Assembly (NCBI GenBank): GCA_002746535.1
Contig: NVWA01000035.1
Coordinates: 1 to 56,586, forward strand
Length of the DNA stretch: 56,586 nucleotides
From: Planctomycetota bacterium
GTDB lineage: Bacteria > Planctomycetota > GCA-2746535
Reading direction: 5' to 3'
This document shows, piece after piece, positions 1-9,888 of the stretch (position 1 is the first letter of the stretch; every line of letters starts with the position of its first letter). The translations under genes and the position numbers were made by a program. The notes beneath the pieces were generated by a model. The model was not told where the DNA came from and made no database searches. It saw only the letters and a list, made by a program, of their open reading frames with translations.

Positions 1-148
1 GAAGTGCGCCAAGATATAAATTAAGACTTAAAAGGGTACAGAGATGATTCCTTATTCGTACAACCATTGGGCAGCTTGCTGACGGGGTGGTTGCTCATTC
101 TAATTCTATTTGAGACAAATTCCTTTGCGGACATTCAGACGATAATAT
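1..148. other. Intergenic leader with a small hairpin
   Basis: No gene is visible before the stop of the first minus-strand gene. Positions 61-93 can fold: CAACCA at the left pairs with TGGTTG at the right, enclosing a G-rich loop. The right arm resembles the GATGGTTG end of the R1 hairpins described elsewhere in the window, but the loop is different, so I do not count it as a copy. Confidence 0.3.
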
Positions 149-1483
149 TTATTCTAATACAATTACTAATTTTGGTGAAAATATTTTATCAGAAGGTTCT
201 TCTGAACTTAGAAATTTAATCATTTTATCACCACCAAGTTTTCTATAATCATCCGACTTATCTCCTAAACCAGGATGTACATTTACGAGCTCTTTTGGTA
301 AGTCATCCCCAATTATAATACCATAATTCTTTTCTGGGTTTTTTATCCAATCTTTAATAATTCCGGTAATATCAGCTTTGGCGCCTGACATCAATTTTTC
401 ATCATCAGGCACAAACTCAGATAGTTTATTTCCATGATCCTTAGATCCACTCGCTAAAGGTTTTTCCCATTTAGTTGGATAAGCTTGATATTCTACATTT
501 GGGTATCCTTTTCCTATACCTCTTTTATCAACATGTATGGCTGTTCTTTTACTTTTAAGATTTGGTCTATCCGCCTTCCAAGGTTTTAGCATTGGATATA
601 CATTAAAATTTCTTCTCATTTTGTCGGCATAATGTCGAACAGATTTTCGAATATAAAGTTTGATATATGCTTTTTTAACAGCTTTGCCTTTCAATGATTC
701 TAGGTCAAATTTTAATAACATGCGACTATAAAAGGATGCTTTTTTATTGACGATCCAATACCCCAAATTTAAATTTCTCGACATAGGATATATTATTTTT
801 GTCTGATCACCTTCGTAACCACCAGTTGCTAATGCTAAATCTTTTACCCCTTGATAAATCTTGCCGTCTACACGTAATCCATCTTGTAATACAATAACCT
901 TTTCATTACCGTGAACTTTCCTCAATTTAATGACTTCTTTATCAATTAGGTTGAATAGGTGAGGGTTTTCAATTGTTACAGTATATTTTCTATGTAAGAC
1001 TTGATCTGTTTTCTTAGGAAATTTCCAAGTTAAATTAATATCATAGGTTCCAGAAGGAGCTGTAAGGGGAATTAACCATGTATAATCAACCGTACCACCA
1101 CAGCCACATCCTCGATCAGGCAATATTTTATAAACACTTCCATCAATCTGTTTTATTTCAAATGTAGCATCGATCCATGGGGCTGATTTATGACTTAAAC
1201 CTGTTACTTGCGATTCATCAGTAACAATCCAACTATTTCCAAAAGTATCTCCTGGTTTATAGGTACCAAAATGGCTATTCTTAACTATACCACTCTCAAC
1301 AAGCTTTAATTTTGATTCAGGATGTTTGGCAAAAAAAGATTTCCAAGCAATTCGACCCTTGGAAGAACGTTTTGGCAATTTAGGATTCTTTGGCCAATAA
1401 TTTAAACTACATGATTTTGCTTCTTCACTATAACCTAGAGAAAATAGTAATGTGAAAATGCAGAATATTAAAAGTGATTTCAT
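149..1483 (-). CDS. Secreted DNRLRE-domain protein
   Basis: The 444-aa protein begins with a signal peptide (about residues 1-19, ending near SLGYS), so it is exported. Residues about 40-175 form an extracellular beta-rich part with a CGCGG motif. From about residue 190 there is a DNRLRE-type domain: the signature LLKFDLESLKGKAVKKAYIK near residues 255-275 is typical of DNRLRE/CBM96-like modules, which in other proteins bind polysaccharide or decorate surface proteins. An AAAGGA ribosome site precedes the ATG. It lies downstream of the DUF4091 gene on the same strand, 74 bp apart with a strong terminator between them, so it is probably its own transcript. Substrate is unknown; a carbohydrate-associated surface role is inference. 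Confidence 0.75.
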   Translation of the reverse strand: MKSLLIFCIFTLLFSLGYSEEAKSCSLNYWPKNPKLPKRSSKGRIAWKSFFAKHPESKLKLVESGIVKNSHFGTYKPGDTFGNSWIVTDESQVTGLSHKSAPWIDATFEIKQIDGSVYKILPDRGCGCGGTVDYTWLIPLTAPSGTYDINLTWKFPKKTDQVLHRKYTVTIENPHLFNLIDKEVIKLRKVHGNEKVIVLQDGLRVDGKIYQGVKDLALATGGYEGDQTKIIYPMSRNLNLGYWIVNKKASFYSRMLLKFDLESLKGKAVKKAYIKLYIRKSVRHYADKMRRNFNVYPMLKPWKADRPNLKSKRTAIHVDKRGIGKGYPNVEYQAYPTKWEKPLASGSKDHGNKLSEFVPDDEKLMSGAKADITGIIKDWIKNPEKNYGIIIGDDLPKELVNVHPGLGDKSDDYRKLGGDKMIKFLSSEEPSDKIFSPKLVIVLE

Positions 1484-1514
1484 AATTTTTTCCTTTTAAA
1501 GTTTAAATTTAAAG

Positions 1515-1549
1515 AAAAAATAAGCTTAGTAATTAAATTACTAAGCTTA
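1515..1549 (-). terminator. Intrinsic terminator after the DUF4091 gene
   Basis: A perfect 14-bp inverted repeat (1521-1534 and 1536-1549, one-base loop, arm TAAGCTTAGTAATT) is followed on the minus strand by six T (1515-1520). It sits 9 bp past the stop of the DUF4091 gene and upstream of the DNRLRE gene. Confidence 0.8.
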
Positions 1550-1557
1550 TATATAAT

Positions 1558-4374
1558 TTAATACTTCTTATCAAGAAGCATCAAAATTGATTCTTTGAGA
1601 TTAATAAAGTTTCGACTATTTAATTTTCCAAATTTTTGAGCCGCAGCTTCATCTACGGATGATTGTTTATAATCTCCTGCAAGAGAAACAAATTTAGAAA
1701 TCATCAAACCAATGTGTGCTCTTGATATTTTATGCTTTAGCTGAACTAATCTCAGTAGTTCTGCATCTTGAGCACCACGTCTTAAAGCGTGAACTCTAAA
1801 AGAGGCAATAGCATCACCGTACCCTGGTGCATTTACAATTAAACCGTTTCCATGACCTGAAGGATCTGGATTATTTAATCCTTTACCGAGGGACTGCCAA
1901 GGTAAAACACCATCTGATTCAAACACAAAGGATTTAATACACCAAGCTGCATTTGCCCAGTTATTAAGTTTATGACTAGAACAAGAACCATAGGCATATA
2001 ATATGGTAGGCATTCGCTTTTTATGATTCCTTATTAACCGTGCTTTGTCAAAACCACCGCCACCGACATAAACAATGTTCATTAAATCATCACTAACACT
2101 TCCTTGCCAAGTAAATCTAGAAATGTCACCTCTAAATAAAAAGGTAGGTTTCTTTCTCACTAAACCTTTTTCATAAATTTCAGTTAAACCTTTTTGTGTA
2201 TATACATAAGGATCATTTATTCCTTTTTTCCATAAAGTAGCAAAGTAATTTAACGCCTGCCAATCTCTATAGATATTTGGCTCATCTAATGTCCAAAGGG
2301 AATAACCGTATTTTGGTTTGTTATTCAAATAGAATTGCGCCACTGATTTATTCCAACCTTTTGATTTAAAATGATCATAAAACTCTGATACACATTTTAT
2401 ATAGGCAGCTGAATATTTTGGACTAAACGCTTTTTCAGGTATATCATCTAAAACATTATGTCTTAAAACATAATCTAATTTTTTATATTTCTCCATTTGT
2501 CTTACTTTTTTCGTAGGTAACATGGGGGCCTTTGGGTGTGATTTGTAATACTTTTTATAATCAAGTGGAAAACCTTCGTAAAAAGGTAAATAGAAAGAGG
2601 CAACAGGAATATTTTTTCTTGGATTATCTTTGAATAGAGAACCATCTAATAGTTGACCAAGGTTTTTGTCAAATCTTTCCCAGTTTGTAACATGCCCAGT
2701 ACTATCAACGTCCGGCGTCCAATCTTTGTGGGTGTTTCCACCTTGACTGTATGGAACACGGTTTATTGTTGTTCGATGATAGTGAGCAAGTTTATAAGAA
2801 TTATTAAATTGTGGCGATCCAGCTGTGCCTGGGCCACCATAACAATTTAGCTCAGGATTAAAATGAATCTCATCAGGTATCACAGAATTGTATACTTTAA
2901 CTTTTAAAGGAAGTACTAATGTTTTCCCATTTAAACTTAGCGTGATTTTTGCTTTATAATTACCTGCCCTTGTTTCTTTAGGTATAAAGTAATCTATGGT
3001 AACTGCTTGATGAGTTTGACCTTTTATTTTGTTATCTGCCATAGGACAATCGAGGCTACCTTTAAATGGAAGTGCATATTCCGAAAATTTACCGACATAC
3101 CAGTTACGCCAAATCTTCACTCCTTTGTTCGATACACGAGAAGGACCAGAAAGATCACTTACCTTTATTGATAATCCTTTAAAAGCTCCATCAAATCCTA
3201 ATTGAAATGAAATGATTTCTGCCCTTGCTGATGCAATTCTAACAGTTGAGCTTGAACCATCCCAAACAACATTTTTCTCCTTGAAATCAGCAATACCTTC
3301 ATAAAGCATACTACCAGAGATAGGATTTACTTTTGCAATTTCTGGAAAAGCATACACGCTAACACCATCTACTTTTTTAGGAGCCCCAGCTTTTGGGATA
3401 AAGGTAACATCTGGTAAAGTAGGAGGGGTTAACTTTGGACTAACTTTACCGGTAATAGTTGTTGTTGCCGATACTAATCCTTGTTTACTGACAGCAGTAA
3501 TCTTTATAGTTACAGCTTGATTCGGAACTAAGTCTTTTAAAACAAAAGACTCTTGTTCGTCAGCTTTTTTGGCGAATGGTATCTGCCATCTAGCAACTTT
3601 TTTATCATTTAATAATATATTATATGAAAAGGCATCTTTTGGAGCTTTGAATTTAATACGAAGGGCTCCATAATTTTTGCCTGCTGAATTATTTGCTGCC
3701 ATCGCTGAAGCATCTGATATCGATGATGGTGCGGCATTATTTTCACCTGAAACGGTTATCGACAAGTATGGAGAGGAACTACCTTGTTCATGCGTAAATA
3801 TTTTACAATTTATCCTGAAATGACCTGATCCATCTGCAAGAAAAAGTCCATGAGAAGCTTTTGCAACCATGGCTGATATCAAATCATTATTTAATTTAAC
3901 TTTATGCCAGCCATTTGTTGGTTCTAATATATTATTATCCCTTAAGGTATTTCCATTCCCTAAAACGACATCATACATTTTAGCTCCTGGCCATCCCCAG
4001 TTTTTGCTCAGTCCATTATTGTTTCCACATACATTTGCTTCGTCCCATTCAGAACTAACTGATGAAATAGCTAGCCATTTTAAATCAGTACCTTGATTTA
4101 AATTTAACTGATGACCACCACGGGCTTTTACAAATAAATAAGCTGATTTAATAATTTTTCCTTTTAATGACGAGACATCGGCATCTAAAATCCCAAATTC
4201 TTCAAAGTATTTAAGCTTAATCCCCGTAGACTTTCCTTGTTTATTATTTCTTTCTTTTGGGTGATAAGACAATGAAGAGTCTTTGTTGATTTTAATTTTT
4301 ATTGTTTCAGCCGAAACAATTGAAAAGCTAATTAGCAAAAATAAAATAAATGTGAATAGTCTATTAGATAGCAT
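1558..4374 (-). CDS. Secreted DUF4091 glycoside-hydrolase-like protein
   Basis: The 938-aa protein has a signal peptide (residues 1-22, cut near SIVSA). Residues about 25-210 form a DNRLRE-like beta domain, about 225-310 a fibronectin type III-like segment, and about 340-500 another beta-sandwich. The rest is a TIM-barrel-like region ending in the DUF4091 signature (FRVHALRRGAQDAELLRL near residue 870). DUF4091 modules are found at the C-terminus of predicted glycoside hydrolases in Lentisphaerota, Planctomycetes and Bacteroidetes. Phrases such as WTLDEPN in the barrel fit an acidic active site. It probably acts on polysaccharide outside the cytoplasm; the substrate cannot be read from sequence. 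Its own terminator follows. Confidence 0.75.
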   Translation of the reverse strand: MLSNRLFTFILFLLISFSIVSAETIKIKINKDSSLSYHPKERNNKQGKSTGIKLKYFEEFGILDADVSSLKGKIIKSAYLFVKARGGHQLNLNQGTDLKWLAISSVSSEWDEANVCGNNNGLSKNWGWPGAKMYDVVLGNGNTLRDNNILEPTNGWHKVKLNNDLISAMVAKASHGLFLADGSGHFRINCKIFTHEQGSSSPYLSITVSGENNAAPSSISDASAMAANNSAGKNYGALRIKFKAPKDAFSYNILLNDKKVARWQIPFAKKADEQESFVLKDLVPNQAVTIKITAVSKQGLVSATTTITGKVSPKLTPPTLPDVTFIPKAGAPKKVDGVSVYAFPEIAKVNPISGSMLYEGIADFKEKNVVWDGSSSTVRIASARAEIISFQLGFDGAFKGLSIKVSDLSGPSRVSNKGVKIWRNWYVGKFSEYALPFKGSLDCPMADNKIKGQTHQAVTIDYFIPKETRAGNYKAKITLSLNGKTLVLPLKVKVYNSVIPDEIHFNPELNCYGGPGTAGSPQFNNSYKLAHYHRTTINRVPYSQGGNTHKDWTPDVDSTGHVTNWERFDKNLGQLLDGSLFKDNPRKNIPVASFYLPFYEGFPLDYKKYYKSHPKAPMLPTKKVRQMEKYKKLDYVLRHNVLDDIPEKAFSPKYSAAYIKCVSEFYDHFKSKGWNKSVAQFYLNNKPKYGYSLWTLDEPNIYRDWQALNYFATLWKKGINDPYVYTQKGLTEIYEKGLVRKKPTFLFRGDISRFTWQGSVSDDLMNIVYVGGGGFDKARLIRNHKKRMPTILYAYGSCSSHKLNNWANAAWCIKSFVFESDGVLPWQSLGKGLNNPDPSGHGNGLIVNAPGYGDAIASFRVHALRRGAQDAELLRLVQLKHKISRAHIGLMISKFVSLAGDYKQSSVDEAAAQKFGKLNSRNFINLKESILMLLDKKY

Positions 4375-4666
4375 TTTATCTCCTAAAAGAGTAGTTGTTT
4401 TAAGGTAATTGCCACAGGAATAGTAGCAGTTCTTGATATCATTTCATGACAAATATATTTGGAACAAATAATTAGATGGGATTATTGTCAATCGATAACT
4501 TCTTATAATTACGTTATCACAAAGTTTTTGAAAAGAAAGCCATATGATATATTAATCTAAATTTTAATGTACATTAATATATCGAATTCACTTATCGTAG
4601 ATTTCTCAAGTCGGGTTTAGCCTAATAGGCTTTAGACTAGGTCATAGCTTTAGTTCTATGGAAATA

Positions 4667-5485
4667 TTAAATAATTTTAAATAGATTCTTCTCTAATTTT
4701 TTAGTAATATTTGTGTGTTTAAACGCAATTGTTGCTCCAATTTGAGGGAAAGCACATAGTTTATGTATGCGTTTCAAACAATTCTTAAAAGACAGAAGAA
4801 CATCTTTTGAATTCATCTGCGGGAAACCATGCATGGGTGCATTGATATCAATTTTTTGTCTCATTAATCTATCATAGGATGATATATAATAACCGGCATC
4901 AGAACCCCAAAAGAAATTGAACCAACCGATATATCCTTTGCCCATATTTTTTTGATCACCAATGGCAATGTCTCCCGATATTAAAACCTTCTTTTTATTA
5001 TCATTAAACAGAAATCCAATTGAATCAGGGGTATGGCCGGGGAGTTCCATTACTTGAATTTCCAAATCCCCAAGTTTTAAAAAATCGCCATCTTTTAAAT
5101 AGTGATCAATTTTACATGTTTGAAAATCTTTACTATTAAAATTTGATAGTTCTAAAGTTTTAAAATATTTTTTCTGTGATTTTTTTATGTGATGAAAATA
5201 TGTTTTCACTTTATATTTTTTTTGAAACCATCCTAATCCGCCGACATGATCACTGTGGCTATGGGTCAATAATATTTTACTGATGTTTCGCGGATCAAGG
5301 CCAGCTTCTTTAATATTTTTAACAATCAGATTTGATTGATCACCGCAGCCCGTATCTACAAGTGCCAACTCACTACCATTGACAATTACATATACATTGC
5401 AATCACCTCCATTAGAATATCCTTTATCCATCCATGTACCACGGCCAACCATATACAAATTTTCTGATACCTTTAAAAATGGCAT
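4667..5485 (-). CDS. Metallo-beta-lactamase-fold hydrolase
   Basis: The 272-aa cytoplasmic protein has the full zinc-binding set of the MBL superfamily: THSHSDH at residues 74-80 (H75, H77, D79, H80), the GHTPDS motif with H151, GD at 171-172, and a late H in APMHGFP. The HTPDS form is typical of glyoxalase II-like and related thioester or lactone hydrolases. There is no signal peptide. It has no close co-directional partner: about 480 bp separate it from the gene upstream. The substrate is undetermined. The ATG has an AGGAG-like site about 5 bp upstream. Confidence 0.85.
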   Translation of the reverse strand: MPFLKVSENLYMVGRGTWMDKGYSNGGDCNVYVIVNGSELALVDTGCGDQSNLIVKNIKEAGLDPRNISKILLTHSHSDHVGGLGWFQKKYKVKTYFHHIKKSQKKYFKTLELSNFNSKDFQTCKIDHYLKDGDFLKLGDLEIQVMELPGHTPDSIGFLFNDNKKKVLISGDIAIGDQKNMGKGYIGWFNFFWGSDAGYYISSYDRLMRQKIDINAPMHGFPQMNSKDVLLSFKNCLKRIHKLCAFPQIGATIAFKHTNITKKLEKNLFKII

Positions 5486-5967
5486 TTTAATTCTCCTTTA
5501 TCGATATAATTTATCATTTCATTGTTTTATATTTGCTTGCCTATTGCATAAATAATCCTTGATGAGTAAAGCAATAAATGGTATTTTTTAATTATTTTTT
5601 TTGTGATACAAGCTTCTTTTCTGAAGGCAAACATATTGGCTATTGCATCAATTCAGCTACTTAATTGCTAGGTAAATATTACTAGTGTACTAACTTAAAA
5701 TCATTAAAACTCAAAAAGAACTAGATCAATTGCATGGCCACGTCTTTCTAGAACTTCAGGATTGACGTTTCTATGGAAATATTAATTGAGCTCGTCACCA
5801 GTATACTTGCTACATTTTTCAAGATAACCTACAAGTAGGTATGTTATTTCTATTTTATGTTTCGTGCCAATTATCATTTTGCAATTTAATATTATGATCC
5901 GATAAAAAATTCTAGATTACTATTAATATTATATTTAATTACGACTACTTTTAATAATCACTATGTA
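5486..5967. other. 482-bp gene-free stretch
   Basis: No convincing ORF on either strand. The 17-mer TTCTATGGAAATATTAA at about 5769-5785 also occurs at about 4653-4669, just past the stop side of the MBL gene. A short dyad, CCTACAAGTAGG, lies near 5828-5839. I see no RNA gene. Confidence 0.4.
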
Positions 5968-8751
5968 TTAGTGAGGTTTTTGGAGGATAAGTCGTTTGAG
6001 AAGTTCGATTTCCATTTCTAGTTTTTTGATACGTTTTTCCAATGACTTTATATCAGAGTTATTCGTTGTTTTTACTTTTGTAACAATGGACTCAGGTTGT
6101 ATTGTTGCATTTTTTATGGGGATAATAAAAAAGGCTGAAAAATTACACGTAGCGATACGTTGTTCTTCATCCATTGCTTTAATTGAAATTGAAGCTTTGT
6201 AAGGGATACCTTTTGGTGTCGATCCAAAAATAAGTTTGTATTCCTTAATATTATTTGTTAATTGAGCAGCAGAAATTTTTGGAATATTTTTATTATATAG
6301 TCTTCCATCCAATGTGATTAATCCGGTCTTACCATTTACATTCATTCCTGCTAAATTGGATTCTGGAACAAATTCCATGACGATCGAATTAGATTTTATG
6401 TTTATCTCAACTGATTCATTCCATTTTATAAGAGGTACTTTATTTACTTTAGGATAAATCAAATGAGGCATTTTGCTTTTTTTTATTACTTCAGCAGGAA
6501 CTTCATAGTAATAAAGTTTTTGTCCATCTATTATAGCAACTTTATTTTTTAGAAATCTAATCCGTTGAGATCTATTGTTTCGAATTGTCTCATTTCGATA
6601 AATTACAGTTTCTTTAATAGTTTCCGAGCTATCCAAATTAAGAAAGGAAACTGTTCCTACTCCTGCATGTTCTGAAAGGTATGCAAAGCAAGGCGCTTCC
6701 TTTAAAAAGCCTCCGTCTTTCAAACTAGCCAAAGGAATATTTAATTGCCGACTTCTTTGCGTTAGCTTACCAGATGAAAATGTATAGCCCCAACCTCCCT
6801 CAATCTTTGGATATTTATAATTTGATGATCTTCGTCTTCTCTTTTGATTATGTATAGATAATCCAAGAATTTCCCCATCGTTATCTAAAAAGTAATTACC
6901 ACTTAGCCAATGCCATTTCCCAGGGTCAAGAGAGTTATCTTTATTGGGCAGTGATAAACTAGAATCTTCAATCGAAGCTATTTGTTTAAATGTTTTAGTG
7001 TCATAAATTTTTAATAAATTTAATTTTCCTGATTGACCAGAACAAAGCATTGCTAATCGAGCAGGGCCCATTGTAGAAATCTCGATGGTTCTTGAGCCGT
7101 CTCCGAGTAGATCTTTTTTGCGTGAAAGATCTGTAAGTGAAAGACAAAATACTCTAGATAGTCCAACGGGAACCATGTAGACTCCATTTTCATCTATAAG
7201 TACCTGGGCTATTTGGTTAAGCATTTTTTTACGAACGATCGTCTTCCCTGTTTCTGCATCAATTAGGGCGACTTCTTGTATCTGTGGAGTTGTTGTGCCA
7301 CCTCGTCTTTGGATTTTTTTAGATATCCATATAATAAAAACTTTCTCATCCTTACTAAACTCAATACCATTTGGCTTAAAAGGTAATTCTATACTTTTTC
7401 TGCTTACCTTAAAATTAAATACTTGGCGTTTAGTTTTTTCACCTATTGATGTTTCTATTGCGGCTTTATAGGTTCCTATTTTATCAACATCTGGGGTCCA
7501 AGTTAATATCCCTTTTTTTAACTTCATTCCAATTGGTCCATCAACAAGTTTGGAAGTCGTCGAGGAATCAAATGGGATTATTTTAGTTGTTTGTTTAATC
7601 CCAGGTTCAAATGTCATTTTATTAATTTCTATTAAAAGCCATGGTTCTTCAGAATAGTTTTTAAAGCTAGTCAACGGCACTACAATAACCTTGTTTTTAT
7701 TAAAGCATATTATCCGAGCAGCTTTGTCATCGGCGATAAAATTAATATTCCATCTTATTTTCTTAAATTCACTATGGCTAGATTCTGCAATTTTTGATAA
7801 TTTAAGAGGACTTGAAACAAAAAACTCATGAGGAATCTTAATTGAATCTAATTTATCAAGGGAGTTGTGAGAGTACAATGAAAGGAATTCAGAAGATCTT
7901 TTTAGAGAAGAGCTGCTAAATAAAGGACTGACTCGCGTTGATCCGATGATTAGTGGGAATTTCCTGAAATAGCCCACAGCAGATTCCATTAAAGTGCCTA
8001 GTTTATTTTTTAAACCAATCGTGTAGACGTTTTTCCCCCCACAAATAGTATACATAGAAATTGGACCGGATAAATATTTTCCTTTACTGGTACGCTCTCG
8101 ATAATATTGCTTAAATACTGGCCAGCCATTTTCAATTGATTGTTTTTTATAAGATTCAAATCCAGATGAGGAATATGGCCCTCTCAAATAAATAAACTCA
8201 CCGTTCGCTGATATCTCAGCATCCATAGAATCATTTGTTCCAGGTACTTTTTTGAGAAAGTTCATTTTACTTAAATTTAAAACGCCCAATGTAGAACCAT
8301 TACCTCTACCATGATTATAATATACGTATGGGTCATCTTTATCTTTGCTCGTATAAACATTACGAGCCCCAATTGTTCCAATATCTATCTTTTTCGTTAC
8401 TTGAAATTTTACAGCATCCAAAATATAGGCATAGGTACTATTTCGGCAAATTACAATATAAAAGGATTTTTCCTTATATTGTTTGAATGTTATTGATACG
8501 GGTAATTGACCTACCTTTAGAGAACTACTTAAAGCTGTTGCATCACCGCTGAAAAAGGCTGGTTTAAATAAGCAAACCTCATTATTTACTGGATCAACTG
8601 TTGCTACCTCTCCTGTAACAGAATTATAAGTAGCATCAAAAACAGTAGAATCTAGTTTTATTATATGTTCTTGTGCAGTCGCAGATTGTGTAAGAATTAA
8701 ATACGTTGACACCACAAATGTTAATATGACTATAGTTCGAAAACTTTTCAT
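5968..8751 (-). CDS. Secreted beta-propeller protein with C-terminal coiled coil
   Basis: A 927-aa exported protein (signal peptide residues 1-26, cut near SATA). The first two thirds contain repeated propeller blades of the YVTN/WD40-like kind (for example GVLNLSKMNF and GEILGLSIHNQ), the usual look of large structural propellers. A putative Ig/cadherin-like insert lies near residues 400-450 (GILTWTPDVDKIGTYKA). Residues about 895-925 form a heptad coiled coil (LEKRIKKLEMEIELLKRLIL) that could trimerise the protein or tether it to a partner. No catalytic motif is seen. It stands alone between gene-free stretches. A scaffold or binding role is inference. Confidence 0.65.
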   Translation of the reverse strand: MKSFRTIVILTFVVSTYLILTQSATAQEHIIKLDSTVFDATYNSVTGEVATVDPVNNEVCLFKPAFFSGDATALSSSLKVGQLPVSITFKQYKEKSFYIVICRNSTYAYILDAVKFQVTKKIDIGTIGARNVYTSKDKDDPYVYYNHGRGNGSTLGVLNLSKMNFLKKVPGTNDSMDAEISANGEFIYLRGPYSSSGFESYKKQSIENGWPVFKQYYRERTSKGKYLSGPISMYTICGGKNVYTIGLKNKLGTLMESAVGYFRKFPLIIGSTRVSPLFSSSSLKRSSEFLSLYSHNSLDKLDSIKIPHEFFVSSPLKLSKIAESSHSEFKKIRWNINFIADDKAARIICFNKNKVIVVPLTSFKNYSEEPWLLIEINKMTFEPGIKQTTKIIPFDSSTTSKLVDGPIGMKLKKGILTWTPDVDKIGTYKAAIETSIGEKTKRQVFNFKVSRKSIELPFKPNGIEFSKDEKVFIIWISKKIQRRGGTTTPQIQEVALIDAETGKTIVRKKMLNQIAQVLIDENGVYMVPVGLSRVFCLSLTDLSRKKDLLGDGSRTIEISTMGPARLAMLCSGQSGKLNLLKIYDTKTFKQIASIEDSSLSLPNKDNSLDPGKWHWLSGNYFLDNDGEILGLSIHNQKRRRRSSNYKYPKIEGGWGYTFSSGKLTQRSRQLNIPLASLKDGGFLKEAPCFAYLSEHAGVGTVSFLNLDSSETIKETVIYRNETIRNNRSQRIRFLKNKVAIIDGQKLYYYEVPAEVIKKSKMPHLIYPKVNKVPLIKWNESVEINIKSNSIVMEFVPESNLAGMNVNGKTGLITLDGRLYNKNIPKISAAQLTNNIKEYKLIFGSTPKGIPYKASISIKAMDEEQRIATCNFSAFFIIPIKNATIQPESIVTKVKTTNNSDIKSLEKRIKKLEMEIELLKRLILQKPH

Positions 8752-8968
8752 TCTTATCTCCTATTCAAAAATATATCCTGTAAACATTTCATTAATTAAA
8801 ATGAAATATCTCTTTATTTTGTATATAATTTTGTGATTTAATATTTTCCATTTCAATGAAAAGAAGTCAAGCATTCACATCCTGTAGCGCCTTTTATCTT
8901 TTTTGAATTACCAACCTCATTTTATTATTGAAAAAGATCTGGATACTAATTTATAATTAGCCATAACT

Positions 8969-9802
8969 TTATTCTCGTGTCCATAAACTAGGTGGTAAAC
9001 CAAATTCAGATTTGAACAGACGTGCGAAATAATTGGCACTTTCAAAACCACTTAAGTTCGCAATTTGAGAAATAGTTAAGTTTGAATTCCTTAATAATTC
9101 TTTGCTAATTTTTAGACGGAATAAATTTAGTGAATCAGCAAATCCCTGATCACTGAATTCATGATATAAATGCGAAACATGACCAGGGTTAATTTGAAAT
9201 AGCTTAGCAATGCTTGAACGGGTTATTTCTTCAGAAGCATTTTCCATAATATAATCATGTATTCCTTTCCAGGTTTGATATGCTTTTCCTTGATGGATGA
9301 CAGGCTTTGGTAACTCGACAATCATATAAACAAATGCTTGTAGTAAATGCCTCAATACCTTTTTCTCAGAGTTCATAATCAACTCCATTAATTCTGATAA
9401 ACCAGAACTTGGTAATGGATTCCAAACTATCGAATTTAATATGGTCTCCTTTTGGCCTTTTTCTTTGGTCATCAAATTTAATCGCAAACTTTTATTATCA
9501 AAAATCAATGTTAGAGTTTCTACGGGTTGGTCCCATGTAGGGGAGTTCCATGATCCCTCAGGCATCCATACCATGGTACCCGGTTTGACATCACACAAAC
9601 ATGCCTGACCATTTAATTCAATATACATCTGGTGATTGCCGCTTATTGGAATAGCGAGTCTTGATACATCAATCGAATGGTTCAAAGTTCTGTTTTTAAG
9701 ATGACTTTTTTCACCTGCCTGAACAAAATCTAGCAGTGAGTTTTGAGACAATAATTGTTTTAGTTTTGACAAATGAAGCATGCAAATTGTCCATAAGATC
9801 AT
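8969..9802 (-). CDS. AraC-family transcriptional regulator
   Basis: 277 aa. The N-terminal half is cupin-like (a ligand-binding beta-barrel). The last ~95 residues hold two helix-turn-helix units of the AraC/XylS type; the second, ISQIANLSGFESANYFARLF, is a textbook signature. It is divergent from the sulfatase gene with only 86 bp between start codons, so it probably controls the sulfatase/isomerase pair in response to a sugar-derived ligand. The first ATG gives MILWTIC...; an in-frame ATG eight codons later (MLHLSKL) could be the true start. Confidence 0.88.
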   Translation of the reverse strand: MILWTICMLHLSKLKQLLSQNSLLDFVQAGEKSHLKNRTLNHSIDVSRLAIPISGNHQMYIELNGQACLCDVKPGTMVWMPEGSWNSPTWDQPVETLTLIFDNKSLRLNLMTKEKGQKETILNSIVWNPLPSSGLSELMELIMNSEKKVLRHLLQAFVYMIVELPKPVIHQGKAYQTWKGIHDYIMENASEEITRSSIAKLFQINPGHVSHLYHEFSDQGFADSLNLFRLKISKELLRNSNLTISQIANLSGFESANYFARLFKSEFGLPPSLWTRE

Positions 9803-9888
9803 AATAATGCTAATAATAGCCTTATATTACCATATTATTAATAATAACATCACTATTATAGTTATATCTATTATTTAAAGGATCTTTC
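9803..9888. promoter_or_regulatory. Divergent AraC/sulfatase control region
   Basis: 86-bp AT-rich spacer between divergent start codons, with an AAAGGA ribosome site before the sulfatase ATG. Promoters for both genes, and AraC binding sites, must lie here or in the adjacent coding ends. No single box stands out among several TATTAT-like stretches. Confidence 0.5.

Noticed and set aside
2653..2850. Antisense ORFs inside the DUF4091 and other large genes
   Set aside because: They lack ribosome sites and domain signatures and are shadows of well-supported genes on the other strand.
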